Source of the DNA: CAVRQM01 sp963723455
GTDB taxonomy: Bacteria > Pseudomonadota > Alphaproteobacteria > Acetobacterales > Acetobacteraceae
DNA length: 64,000 nucleotides
Assembly (NCBI GenBank): GCA_963723455.1
Contig: CAVRQM010000005.1
Location: 248,001 to 312,000 of the forward strand
Direction of reading: 5' to 3'
The position numbers and the translations under genes were made by a program. Position 1 is the stretch's first letter; every line of letters starts with the position of its first letter. A model generated the notes under the pieces. It was not told the origin of the DNA. It made no database searches and was given only the letters and a program-made list of their open reading frames with translations. Shown piece by piece: positions 8,590-16,558 of the stretch.

Positions 8590-8982
8590 ATGAGCCATCG
8601 CGCCACCCCCGCCCGCCTGAAGCGCCCGACCATTAAGCGCCGGGCCGAGTTCCTGCGCGTGGCCGCGCGCGGGCGCAAGGCGGCGGTGGGCGGAGTGGTC
8701 CTGCAGGCGCTGCGCCACGACGACGGGTCGGTCGCGGCGGCCCCGGTCCGGCTGGGATTCACCGTCACCAAGAAGGTCGGCAACGCGGTGGTGCGCAACC
8801 GCACCCGCCGCCGGCTGCGTGAGGCGGCGCGCCTGCTGCTGGCGGACGAGCCGGTATCCGGCTTCGACCTGGTGCTGATCGGCCGCGACTCCACCCGGCG
8901 CAGGCGTTTCGTCGATCTGGTCGCCGACTTGCGCGCGGCGATGGGCCGCGCGGGGGTCACGCCCTCGGCGGGCGCGCCATGA
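8590..8982 (+). CDS. rnpA: ribonuclease P protein component
   Basis: A 130-residue basic protein, the cofactor of the RNase P ribozyme that matures tRNA 5' ends. The signature RNR helix is present: KKVGNAVVRNRTRRRLREAAR, preceded by the beta strand LGFTVTK. FDLVLIGRDST and a C-terminal helix complete the fold. Length is normal for the family in alphaproteobacteria. The stop overlaps the yidD start codon (ATGA at 8979-8982). Confidence 0.96.
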   Translation: MSHRATPARLKRPTIKRRAEFLRVAARGRKAAVGGVVLQALRHDDGSVAAAPVRLGFTVTKKVGNAVVRNRTRRRLREAARLLLADEPVSGFDLVLIGRDSTRRRRFVDLVADLRAAMGRAGVTPSAGAP

Positions 8983-9224
8983 GCGCCGCCGCGGTTGTTC
9001 TGCGCGGCGCGGTGCATACCTACCGCTGGACGTTGCGGCCGCTGCTGGGCATGCAGTGCCGTTTCGAGCCGAGCTGCAGCAGCTACGCGCTCGACGCGCT
9101 CGCCACGCATGGCGCGGCGCGCGGCGCCTGGTTGGCTGCGGGACGCGTCCTGCGCTGCAACCCCTGGTGCGAGGGCGGCCACGATCCCGTGCCGCCGCGC
9201 GCCAGCCACCGGATTCGAGAGTGA
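8979..9224 (+). CDS. yidD: membrane protein insertion efficiency factor YidD
   Basis: An 81-residue protein that helps YidC-dependent membrane insertion. The family pattern is complete: YRWTLRPLLG, CRFEPSCSSYALDAL, then RVLRCNPWCEGGHDPVP. An amphipathic N-terminal segment probably binds the membrane. It overlaps rnpA by 4 bp, and its TGA overlaps the yidC ATG by one base (TGATG), indicating coupled translation. Confidence 0.96.
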   Translation: MSAAAVVLRGAVHTYRWTLRPLLGMQCRFEPSCSSYALDALATHGAARGAWLAAGRVLRCNPWCEGGHDPVPPRASHRIRE

Positions 9225-11011
9225 TGGATCAGAAGCGCCTGTTCGCCGCGATCGCCATATCGGTGGCCATCCTGCTGGTATCGCAGTTCCTGCTGCCGCA
9301 CCCGCCCAAGCCGCCGGCGCAGGTTGCCAGCGCCACGGCTACAGCCACCGCGACCGCGCCGCGCCCGTCCGACACGCTGGGCGCGGTGCCGCAGGATGCC
9401 GGGGCGGCGCCGATCATGCCCCCCGCGCAGGTGCCGCGCATCAAGATCGCCGCGCCGCGGCTGGAGGGCAGCATCAGCTTGGTCGGCGCGCGCATCGACG
9501 ACCTGGTGCTGCGCGACTACCGCGAGACGCTGGCCGCCGACAGCCCGCTGGTGCAGCTGCTGGAGCCGAAGGGCAAGCCGCAGCCGTACTACGTGCAGTA
9601 CGGCTGGTCGCCTGCCGCCGGCAGCGCGGTGCGCGTGCCGGACAACGCGACGCTGTGGACCGCATCGGCGCCGACCCTGGGCGCCGGGCATCCGGTCACC
9701 CTGTCCTGGGACAACGGCCAGGGCCAGACCTTCCAGATCAAGCTGTCGATCGACGACAACTACATGTTCTCGGTCCAGCAGAGCGTGCGCAACGCCGGCG
9801 CTGCGCCGGTGACGCTGACCCCCTGGGCGCGCATCGACCGCGACTATACCCCGCAGGTGGCCGGCTATTCGATCCTGCACGAAGGGCTGATCGGCGACCT
9901 GGACCGCAGCCTGAAGGAGATCACCTACAGCGCCGCCAAGAACCAGGCGGACAAGGCGGACGCCGCACTCGGCGCGAGCAATGGCGGTGTGGCGCAAAGC
10001 TTCACCAGCACCGGCGGCTGGGCCGGCATCACCGACAAATACTGGCTGACCGCGCTGGTGCCCGATCAGGCGACGCCCACGGTTGCGGCGTTCCGGCACA
10101 CCGTGAACCGGCTGGCCAACGGCTCGGACGCGGACGGCTATCAGGTGGATTTCAGCCAGGTGGCACCGGTGGTGGTGCCGCCGGCCGGCGAGGCGATGCT
10201 GGCCAGCCGGTTCTTTGCCGGGGCCAAGGAAGTGCGCCTGCTGGAGCATTACCAGGCGACGGACAACATCCCGAACTTCGATCTGGCCGTGGATTTCGGC
10301 TATCTGTGGTTCCTCACCAAGCCGATCTTCCTGGCGCTGGACTGGCTATACGGCCGGGTCGGCAATTTCGGCGTGGCCATCCTGATCTTCACGCTTGGCG
10401 TGAAGCTGCTGTTCTTTCCGCTGGCCAACAAGTCATATCGGTCGATGAGCAAGATGAAGCTGCTCGCGCCGAAGATGGCGGCCTTGAAGGAGGAGTACAA
10501 GGACGAGCCGCAGAAGCTGCAGACGGCGATGGCCGGGCTGTACAAGGCCGAGAAGGTCAACCCGGTCAGCGGCTGCCTGCCGATGCTGCTGCAGGTGCCG
10601 GTGTTCTTCGCACTTTACAAGGTGATCTTCGTCACCATCGAGATGCGGCAGGCACCGTTCTTCGGCTGGATCCGCGACCTGTCCGCGACCGACCCCACCA
10701 ACGTCTTCAACCTGTTCGGCCTGATCCCGTTCGATCCGACCACAGTCTCGCCGCTGCTGCATCTGGGCGCCTGGCCGCTGATCATGGGCGCCACGATGGT
10801 TTTGCAGCAACGGCTGAACCCGCCGCCGCCGGACCCGATGCAGGCGCGGCTGTTCCAGTTCATGCCGCTGATCTTCATGTTCATGCTGGCCCGGTTCCCG
10901 GCCGGGCTGGTGATCTACTACAGCTGGAACAACACGCTGACGATCATCCAGCAATGGATCATCATGCGCCAGACCAGGCTGGAGCGGCCGCGCGTGGCGC
11001 GGACCACGTAG
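9224..11011 (+). CDS. yidC: membrane protein insertase YidC
   Basis: A 595-residue inner-membrane insertase and chaperone for Sec-dependent and Sec-independent proteins. It has an N-terminal anchor (LFAAIAISVAILLVSQFLL), a low-complexity Ala/Thr/Pro linker, a large periplasmic P1 beta-sandwich (about 75-360), and a conserved C-terminal core starting near DYGYLWFLTKP-like residues (here DFGYLWFLTKPIF). The core includes YKDEPQKLQTAMAGLYKAEKVNPVSGCLPMLLQ and the last helices (FMPLIFMFMLARFPAGLVIYYSWNN). This is the long Gram-negative form. It starts inside the yidD stop codon and is followed 4 bp later by engB. Confidence 0.97.
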   Translation: MDQKRLFAAIAISVAILLVSQFLLPHPPKPPAQVASATATATATAPRPSDTLGAVPQDAGAAPIMPPAQVPRIKIAAPRLEGSISLVGARIDDLVLRDYRETLAADSPLVQLLEPKGKPQPYYVQYGWSPAAGSAVRVPDNATLWTASAPTLGAGHPVTLSWDNGQGQTFQIKLSIDDNYMFSVQQSVRNAGAAPVTLTPWARIDRDYTPQVAGYSILHEGLIGDLDRSLKEITYSAAKNQADKADAALGASNGGVAQSFTSTGGWAGITDKYWLTALVPDQATPTVAAFRHTVNRLANGSDADGYQVDFSQVAPVVVPPAGEAMLASRFFAGAKEVRLLEHYQATDNIPNFDLAVDFGYLWFLTKPIFLALDWLYGRVGNFGVAILIFTLGVKLLFFPLANKSYRSMSKMKLLAPKMAALKEEYKDEPQKLQTAMAGLYKAEKVNPVSGCLPMLLQVPVFFALYKVIFVTIEMRQAPFFGWIRDLSATDPTNVFNLFGLIPFDPTTVSPLLHLGAWPLIMGATMVLQQRLNPPPPDPMQARLFQFMPLIFMFMLARFPAGLVIYYSWNNTLTIIQQWIIMRQTRLERPRVARTT

Positions 11012-11015
11012 CGGG

Positions 11016-11684
11016 GTGAGGGAGGAGGCCGCAGAGGAGGCCGCAGAGGAGGCCGCAGAGGAGGCTGCCCGGCTGGAGGCCGGCCGCCTGCTGTTCGCCT
11101 CACCCTGCACGTTCTTCTTCGCTGCACAGCAGATCGACAAGCTGCCGCCGCCCGGCGGCCCGGAGATCGCCCTGGCCGGCCGTTCCAACGTCGGCAAGTC
11201 CTCGCTGATCAATGCGCTGGTCGGCCAGCGGGCGGCAGCGCGGGTGTCCAACACGCCGGGGCGTACCAAGCAGCTCAACTTCTTCGACCTTGGCGGCCGG
11301 CTGGTGCTGGTCGATATGCCCGGCTACGGCTACGCCCAGGCGGCGCGGTCGGTGAAGGAGGACTGGCAGGATCTGATGTTCGCCTTCCTGCGCGGCCGCC
11401 CGACTCTGCGCCGCGTGCTGCTGCTTCTGGATGCGCGCGTCGAGGTCAAGGACTCCGACATCGCAGCCATGGACCTGCTGGACCGCGCCGCGGTGACCTA
11501 TCAGCTCGTGCTGACCAAGGCCGACGCACCGAAGCCGCCGGTGCTGGCGCGCAAGCGAGAGGCGGTCGCCGCCCTGGCCCGGCGACGCCCCGCCGCCTTC
11601 CCGCTTGTTGCCGAGACCAGCAGCGAGACTGGCGCCGGGATAGACGGGCTGCGCGCCGATCTGGCCGAACTGGCGCGGCCGTAG
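11016..11684 (+). CDS. engB: ribosome biogenesis GTPase YihA/EngB
   Basis: A 222-residue GTPase needed for 50S subunit assembly. The G motifs are clear: GRSNVGKSS (G1), NTPGRTK (G2), DMPGYG (G3), TKAD (G4) and a SSE-type G5 near ETSSETG. The GTG at 11016 is the likely start and lies 4 bp after yidC. Residues 3-18 are four repeats of Glu-Glu-Ala-Ala encoded by a 12 bp tandem repeat, an unusual N-terminal extension before the conserved LLFASPCTFFFAA. A later non-ATG start inside or after the repeats is possible, because each repeat carries GAGGAGG. Confidence 0.93.
   Translation: MREEAAEEAAEEAAEEAARLEAGRLLFASPCTFFFAAQQIDKLPPPGGPEIALAGRSNVGKSSLINALVGQRAAARVSNTPGRTKQLNFFDLGGRLVLVDMPGYGYAQAARSVKEDWQDLMFAFLRGRPTLRRVLLLLDARVEVKDSDIAAMDLLDRAAVTYQLVLTKADAPKPPVLARKREAVAALARRRPAAFPLVAETSSETGAGIDGLRADLAELARP
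11022..11069 (+). repeat. 12 bp tandem repeat inside the engB start region
   Basis: Three perfect copies of GAGGAGGCCGCA (11022-11033, 11034-11045, 11046-11057) and a fourth with two changes (11058-11069). In frame they encode Glu-Glu-Ala-Ala. Each unit contains a Shine-Dalgarno-like GAGGAGG. Copy-number change would lengthen or shorten EngB by four residues without shifting frame. Confidence 0.95.
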
Positions 11685-11711
11685 CCCACCCGCCCTGTGG
11701 ACGTGCCGCAG

Positions 11712-12233
11712 TCAGGCGGCGACCTTGGGCAGGATCTCCTTCAGCAGGTCGATATGCTGGTCGATGTTGGAGCGCAGCAGCAGCGCGACATGCACGATAT
11801 CGTCGGCCGGGTTGGCGTCGCCGGCCAGCAGCCCGCGTTGCAGCCGCAGCAGCTCCTGATGGCCGGCGATCTGCACGGTGATGTAGGTGAAGTCGAGCGC
11901 GCTGTCCGACGCATGCAGCACCGTGTTGACGACGGCCTGCTGCGTGGCGGTCAGCCTGGGTGGCGGCGGGGCGAAGTTGCTGGTCAGCGCCTGCGCCGCC
12001 GCGGTCTGCTCGATCACTTCCAGCCGGGCGAAGGTGCGGGTCAGCAGCGAATGCGACCGCTGCAGCAGGTTCAGGCTGGTCAGCTTGGCGACAGTCCCGA
12101 ACTGCAACGTCTTGAGGGTATAGTCGCCGGCGCTGATAGCGATGTCGGACGCTGCGGCGCGTGCCGGCGAGGTGGCCAGCGCGAGCGGCACGGCGGCTCC
12201 GGCCAGGGCAAGGATGGCATGGCGTCGGCGCAT
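11712..12233 (-). CDS. exported DUF4142-like protein
   Basis: A 173-residue protein with a clear signal peptide: MRRRHAILALAGAAVPLALA followed by an Ala-X-Ala cleavage site near residue 26. The mature part is helical, starting SDIAISAGDYTLKTLQFGTVAKL and containing long helices (ATQQAVVNTVLHASDSALD, HQELLRLQRGLLAGD). This layout resembles the ferritin-like DUF4142 family, but the match is moderate. AAAGGAGA lies 5 bases before the ATG at 12233, a strong ribosome site. It lies antisense between engB and argB and probably is periplasmic; its function is unknown. Confidence 0.75.
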   Translation of the reverse strand: MRRRHAILALAGAAVPLALATSPARAAASDIAISAGDYTLKTLQFGTVAKLTSLNLLQRSHSLLTRTFARLEVIEQTAAAQALTSNFAPPPPRLTATQQAVVNTVLHASDSALDFTYITVQIAGHQELLRLQRGLLAGDANPADDIVHVALLLRSNIDQHIDLLKEILPKVAA

Positions 12234-12403
12234 CGGCGTCTCCTTTCGGTGTGGGGGCCGGCGGCAAACGGCGCAGGCGGGCGGCGGGTTGGCGGGCCGC
12301 CGCGCGTGCTGCGCGCAAGTTGATGGGCGGTGTTCCGGGGGCGGCGGCCTTGACCGGTCGCGCCGCGCCACCGCACAACGCCGCTATGGGAGCGGGGACG
12401 CGC

Positions 12404-13321
12404 ATGACCGAGATGATCGACCCGTTCGACGCGCCGATCCTGGAGAGCGCGGAGGAGCAGGCGCGCATCCTGGTGCATGCCCTGCCCTATATGCGCCGCT
12501 ATGCCGGCGAGACCGTGGTCATCAAGTACGGCGGCCACGCCATGGGCGACGAGCGGCTGGCGGAGATGTTCGGGCGCGACATCGCGCTGCTGAAATCGGT
12601 CGGCGTGAACCCGGTCGTAGTGCATGGCGGCGGCCCGCAGATCAACGCGATGCTGCACCGCCTGGCGATCAAGAGCACGTTCGTAGGCGGCCTGCGCGTC
12701 ACCGACGAGGCGATGGTCGAGGTGGTCGAGATGGTGCTGGCCGGCACCGTGAACAAATACGTCGCCGGGCTGATCAACCGCGCCGGAGTGCTGGCGGTGG
12801 GCATCTGCGGCAAGGATGGCGGGCTGCTGCGGGCGCGCAAGATGGTGCGGATGCATCGCGATCCCGACAGCCACATCGAGCAGGCGATGGATCTGGGCTT
12901 CGTCGGCGAGCCGGAGCATGTCGATGTGCGCGTGCTGCACGCGCTGATGGGGGCAGGGCTGGTCCCGGTGATCGCCCCGGTCGGCGTGGGCGCCGACGGC
13001 GAGACCTATAACATCAACGCCGACACCGCGGCCGGCGCCATCGCCGGCGCGCTGGGGGCGGCGCGCCTGCTGATGCTGACCGACGTGCCGGGCGTGCTGG
13101 ACGCCGATCGCAGGCTGATTCCCGAGATGAGCCTGGCCGATGTCGAGCGCGCGGTGGCCGGCGGGTTCATCACCGGCGGCATGATCCCGAAGGTGGAGAA
13201 CTGCGCCGACGCGGTGCGCGCCGGGGTCAAGGCCGCGGTGATCCTGGATGGCCGGCAGCCGCATGCCTGCCTGCTGGAGCTGTTCATCGAGGGCGGGCAC
13301 GGGACGATGATCGTGGCGTGA
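12404..13321 (+). CDS. argB: acetylglutamate kinase
   Basis: A 305-residue kinase for the second step of arginine synthesis, phosphorylating N-acetylglutamate. Motifs: VIKYGGHAM (phosphate-binding lysine), VVVHGGGPQIN, NKYVAGLINRAG, INADTAAGAIAGAL and the C-terminal GGMIPKVENCADAV plus IEGGHGTMI. The N-terminal helix (ESAEEQARILVHALPYMRRYAGE) is typical of arginine-inhibitable hexameric enzymes (family knowledge). The ATG at 12404 is preferred, having a GGGAGCGGGGA element just upstream; an in-frame ATG at 12386 would add six residues. Confidence 0.95.
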   Translation: MTEMIDPFDAPILESAEEQARILVHALPYMRRYAGETVVIKYGGHAMGDERLAEMFGRDIALLKSVGVNPVVVHGGGPQINAMLHRLAIKSTFVGGLRVTDEAMVEVVEMVLAGTVNKYVAGLINRAGVLAVGICGKDGGLLRARKMVRMHRDPDSHIEQAMDLGFVGEPEHVDVRVLHALMGAGLVPVIAPVGVGADGETYNINADTAAGAIAGALGAARLLMLTDVPGVLDADRRLIPEMSLADVERAVAGGFITGGMIPKVENCADAVRAGVKAAVILDGRQPHACLLELFIEGGHGTMIVA

Positions 13322-13358
13322 GGCCTCCACTCCCACTGAGCGGCCTGCGGTCAGGATC

Positions 13359-13387
13359 TTGACAATCGTAACTCTGCTTACGATAAC
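13359..13387 (+). promoter_or_regulatory. marR-emrAB promoter with embedded palindromic operator
   Basis: TTGACA (13359-13364) and GATAAC (13382-13387) lie 17 bp apart. Between and overlapping them is a perfect inverted repeat, ATCGTAA (13365-13371) and TTACGAT (13378-13384) with a 6 bp spacer. A bound dimer would cover the spacer and -10 box. The predicted transcription start falls at or next to the GTG start codon of marR at 13394, so the mRNA may be leaderless. Confidence 0.8.
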
Positions 13388-13393
13388 TGGCGT

Positions 13394-13861
13394 GTGGATA
13401 GCCACGGTATCGATCTTTTGGTGCTGCTCAACGACCTGGCGCGGCTGATCCGCACCGAGGCCGACAAGCGCGCCCGCGCCCACGACATGACCCGCGCGCA
13501 ATGGGTGATCCTCAGCCGGCTGGAGCGTGCGCCAGGCCTGTCGCAGCGCGAACTGGCCGAGATCCTGGAGGTCGAGCCGATCTCGGTCGGCCGGCTGGTG
13601 GACCGGCTGGAGGCGCGGGGCTTGGTCGAGCGGCGTTCCGATCCCGATGACCGGCGCATCTGGCGGCTGCATCTGCGGCCGGACGCCGCTCCGGTTTTGG
13701 CCGCGCTGGACGTGCAGCGCGCGGCGATCCGCGCCCTGGTCACTGACGGGGTGGATCCGGCCGGGCTTGAGCGCGCCGTCGAGGTCTTGCTGAAGATGAA
13801 ATCGAATATCGGAGCGTGCCGTCGCCCGGCCCCTCCTGACGAGCTGCGGGAGACTGGCTGA
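13394..13861 (+). CDS. MarR-family transcriptional regulator
   Basis: A 155-residue winged-helix regulator. The helix-turn-helix is at about 49-75 (LSQRELAEILEVEPISVGRLVDRLEARGLV in two segments) and the wing contains RRSDPDDRRIWRLHL. DMTRAQWVILSRL is the usual lead-in helix. Its role is probably autorepression and repression of the downstream emrA-emrB genes through the palindrome just upstream. The start is GTG at 13394, with no ribosome site but a promoter placed to give a leaderless mRNA. Its TGA overlaps the emrA ATG (TGATG). The inducing ligand is unknown. Confidence 0.92.
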   Translation: MDSHGIDLLVLLNDLARLIRTEADKRARAHDMTRAQWVILSRLERAPGLSQRELAEILEVEPISVGRLVDRLEARGLVERRSDPDDRRIWRLHLRPDAAPVLAALDVQRAAIRALVTDGVDPAGLERAVEVLLKMKSNIGACRRPAPPDELRETG

Positions 13862-14955
13862 TGTCGCAGGCCGCCAACGTTAGTGCCCGCGTCGGCGCGC
13901 TGCCCGCGCCGGTGCGCGCCGGACGGCGCAGCCGCCTGCTGCGGCCGTTGCTGATGCTGGGCGGGGTCGTGGCCCTGGTGGTCGCAGGCGGCGCGTGGTG
14001 GCTGAATGGCGGCCGGTTCGTCTCGATCGACGACGCCTATGTGCAGGCGGCCAAGCTCGCGGTCGCCACCGATGTCTCCGGCATCGTGGCGCAGGTCGCG
14101 GTGCATGAGGGCCAGGCGGTGCATCGGGGCGACGTGCTGTTCCGCCTGGACGACAAGCCGTTTCGCATCGCGCTGGACGGCGCGAAGGCCGAGCGCGCGC
14201 AGGCGGCGCTGACGATCGAGGCGATGAAGCGCGACTACCAGCGGCTGCAGCACGAGGCGCAGGCGCGCCAGGCGCAGGTGCAGGCGGACCAGGAAAACTT
14301 CTCGCGCTTCGCCGGTCTGGTGCGCGGCGGCGCAGCCACCCGGGCGGAGACCGATGACGCGCGGTTCAAGCTCGCCGCCGACCAGCAGGGCGTCGAGGCG
14401 CTGGGCGTGCAGGGACAGGTGCAACTCGCCAAGCTCGGCGGCGACGCCAACATCGACCCGACGCAAACTCCGTCTTACCAGCAGGCGCAGGCGCGCGTGG
14501 ATGAGGCGCAGCGCGAGCTGGATCATGCCGTGGTTCGCGCGCCGTTCGACGGCATCGTGACGCAGGTGGATGCGCTGCAGCCGGGCATGTACCTGGCCGC
14601 GGCGACGCCCGGCTTCGCCCTGGTCTCGACCGAGCGGGTGTGGGCCGAGGGCAATCCGAAGGAGACCGAACTGACCTGGGTCAAGCCCGGCGACCATGTC
14701 TCGGTCAGCGTGGACACCTATCCGGGCGAGGCGTGGGACGGCGTGGTGGACAGCATCTCGCCTGCCAGCGGCTCGCAGTTTTCCGTGCTGCCGGCGCAGA
14801 ACACGTCCGGCAACTGGGTCAAGGTGGTGCAGCGCATCCCGCTGCGCGTGCGGCTGCATCGCCGCCCGGGCGCCCCGGACCTGCGCGCCGGCATGAGCGT
14901 CGTCCTGGACATCGACACCGGGCACACGCGGCATCTGTCCGACCTGATCCCGTGA
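13861..14955 (+). CDS. emrA: EmrA/HlyD-type efflux membrane-fusion protein
   Basis: A 364-residue periplasmic adaptor. Residues 1-28 are cytoplasmic, 29-50 form the single membrane anchor, and SIDDAYVQAAKLAVATDVSGIV starts the lipoyl-like domain. Residues about 105-210 are a coiled coil rich in Ala/Gln/Arg (ERAQAALTIEAMKRDYQRLQHEAQ-type). The returning beta part has VRAPFDGIVTQVDALQPGMYL. The final segment is a beta-barrel domain (GDHVSVSVDTYPG). It links the EmrB exporter to an outer-membrane channel not encoded here. It overlaps marR by one base and emrB by four. Confidence 0.92.
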   Translation: MSQAANVSARVGALPAPVRAGRRSRLLRPLLMLGGVVALVVAGGAWWLNGGRFVSIDDAYVQAAKLAVATDVSGIVAQVAVHEGQAVHRGDVLFRLDDKPFRIALDGAKAERAQAALTIEAMKRDYQRLQHEAQARQAQVQADQENFSRFAGLVRGGAATRAETDDARFKLAADQQGVEALGVQGQVQLAKLGGDANIDPTQTPSYQQAQARVDEAQRELDHAVVRAPFDGIVTQVDALQPGMYLAAATPGFALVSTERVWAEGNPKETELTWVKPGDHVSVSVDTYPGEAWDGVVDSISPASGSQFSVLPAQNTSGNWVKVVQRIPLRVRLHRRPGAPDLRAGMSVVLDIDTGHTRHLSDLIP

Positions 14956-16490
14956 CCGCCGCCGATCCGGGCGAGGGCGCGCCGAACCGCGCGATCCTGA
15001 CGCTGTGCGCGATGCTGGCGACGCTGATGCAATCGTTGGACAGCACCATCGCCAACGTCGCGCTGCCGTACATGCAGGGATCGCTGGCGGCCAGCCAGGA
15101 CCAGATCAACTGGGTGCTGACCAGCTACATCGTCGCCGCCGCCATCATGACCTCGCCGACCGGCTGGCTGACGACGCGGTTCGGCCGCACCCGGCTGTTC
15201 GTCGTCGCGGTGATGGGGTTCACCGTCGCCTCGGTGTTGTGCGGCCTGTCGCAGTCGATCGGCCAGATCGTGCTGTTCCGGCTGTTGCAGGGAATGTTCG
15301 GCGCGTCGCTGGTGCCGCTGTCGCAGGCGGTGATGTTTGACATCTACCCGGTGGAGCAGCGCGGCTCGGCGATGGCGCTGTGGGGCATCGGCGTGATGGT
15401 GGGGCCGATCCTGGGGCCCACACTGGGCGGCTGGCTGACCGAGCATTATACATGGCGCTGGGTGTTCTACATCAACGTGCCGGTCGGCATCGCCACCACC
15501 TTCGGCCTGCTGACCTTCCTGCCGGAGACCAGGCGGGTCGCCTCGCGCTTCGACTGGACCGGCTTCGCCATGCTGAGCCTCGGCATCGGCGCGTTCCAGA
15601 CCATGCTGGACCGCGGCGAGCAGCTCGACTGGTTCGGCTCGCCGGAAATCATCGTCGAGGCATGTCTCGCCGGCATCGGCATCTACTGCTTCGTGGTGCA
15701 TTTCCTGCTCGCCGAGCGGCCGTTCATCTCGCCGCGCCTGCTGCGCGACGTCAATTTCGTGGTCGGCACGGTGTTCATCTTCCTGGTGGGCCTGATCCTG
15801 TATGCGACGCTGGCGCTGCTGACGCCCTACCTGCAAAATCTGATGGGCTATCCGGTGCTGACCGCCGGCATTGCCCTGGCGCCGCGCGGGGCGGGGACGA
15901 TGCTGGCGATGTTTCTCTGCGGCCGGCTGATGGGCCGCGTCAGCGTGCGGACGCTGGTGCTGTTCGGCTTCGGCGTGACCATCTACGCGCTGTACCTGAT
16001 GACCGGCTTCACGCCGGACGTGTCCGAGTGGGACATCATCCTCAGCGGCTTCCTGCAGGGCTTCTCGGTCGGCTTCGTGTTCGTTGCGCTGTCCACCGTG
16101 ACCTTCGCCACGCTGTCGGCCGAGCTGCGGACGCAGGGGACCAGCATCTACAGCCTGATGCGCAATCTCGGCAGCTCGATCGGAATTTCCGTCACCGGCG
16201 CGCTGCTGATCCGCAACACGCAGGTCAACCACGCCTCCATCGCAGCCGCGGTGACGCCGTTCAACCGGCTGCTGCAGAGCGGCGCGGTGGCGCGGTTCTG
16301 GAACCCCGCGCAGCGGCACGGCGCCGCCGCCCTGGACGCGGTGATCACGCAGCAGGCGGCGACCATCGCCTATATCGACGACTTCAAGCTGATGATGATC
16401 GTGGCGATCATGGCCGCGCCGCTGGTGTTCCTGATCCGCGCGCCGAAGGGGGTCGCCGCCGAACCGGGGCACGCCGCCGTCATGGAGTAG
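14952..16490 (+). CDS. emrB: EmrB-type DHA2 MFS multidrug exporter
   Basis: A 512-residue, 14-helix proton antiporter. Landmarks: LDSTIANVALPYMQGSL in helix 1, GWLTTRFGRTRLF after helix 2, and VGPILGPTLGGWLTEHYTWRWVFYINVP (motif C). It starts at GTG 14952, overlapping the emrA stop (GTGA). With EmrA and an outer-membrane channel it should form a tripartite pump under control of the upstream MarR. It resembles the exporter at 3805-5418 but belongs to a complete operon. Its gene is convergent with the choline transporter genes across a 68 bp hairpin region. Confidence 0.93.
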   Translation: MTAADPGEGAPNRAILTLCAMLATLMQSLDSTIANVALPYMQGSLAASQDQINWVLTSYIVAAAIMTSPTGWLTTRFGRTRLFVVAVMGFTVASVLCGLSQSIGQIVLFRLLQGMFGASLVPLSQAVMFDIYPVEQRGSAMALWGIGVMVGPILGPTLGGWLTEHYTWRWVFYINVPVGIATTFGLLTFLPETRRVASRFDWTGFAMLSLGIGAFQTMLDRGEQLDWFGSPEIIVEACLAGIGIYCFVVHFLLAERPFISPRLLRDVNFVVGTVFIFLVGLILYATLALLTPYLQNLMGYPVLTAGIALAPRGAGTMLAMFLCGRLMGRVSVRTLVLFGFGVTIYALYLMTGFTPDVSEWDIILSGFLQGFSVGFVFVALSTVTFATLSAELRTQGTSIYSLMRNLGSSIGISVTGALLIRNTQVNHASIAAAVTPFNRLLQSGAVARFWNPAQRHGAAALDAVITQQAATIAYIDDFKLMMIVAIMAAPLVFLIRAPKGVAAEPGHAAVME

Positions 16491-16495
16491 CGGCC

Positions 16496-16531
16496 CCCTT
16501 CTCCCTCTTCCCTCGGGAGAGGGCCGGGGTC
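16496..16531. repeat. GC-rich hairpin repeat between convergent genes
   Basis: An imperfect inverted repeat built from CCCTCTTCCC and GGGAGAGGG around a TC loop, extended by flanking C-rich and G-rich arms. The 16-mer GGGAGAGGGCCGGGGT (16515-16530) recurs exactly at 24150-24165. It sits between the convergent emrB and choV genes and could act as a bidirectional terminator, although no T tract follows. Confidence 0.6.
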
Positions 16532-16558
16532 GTGCCCGCCGCATCTCGCCGCGCCGCC

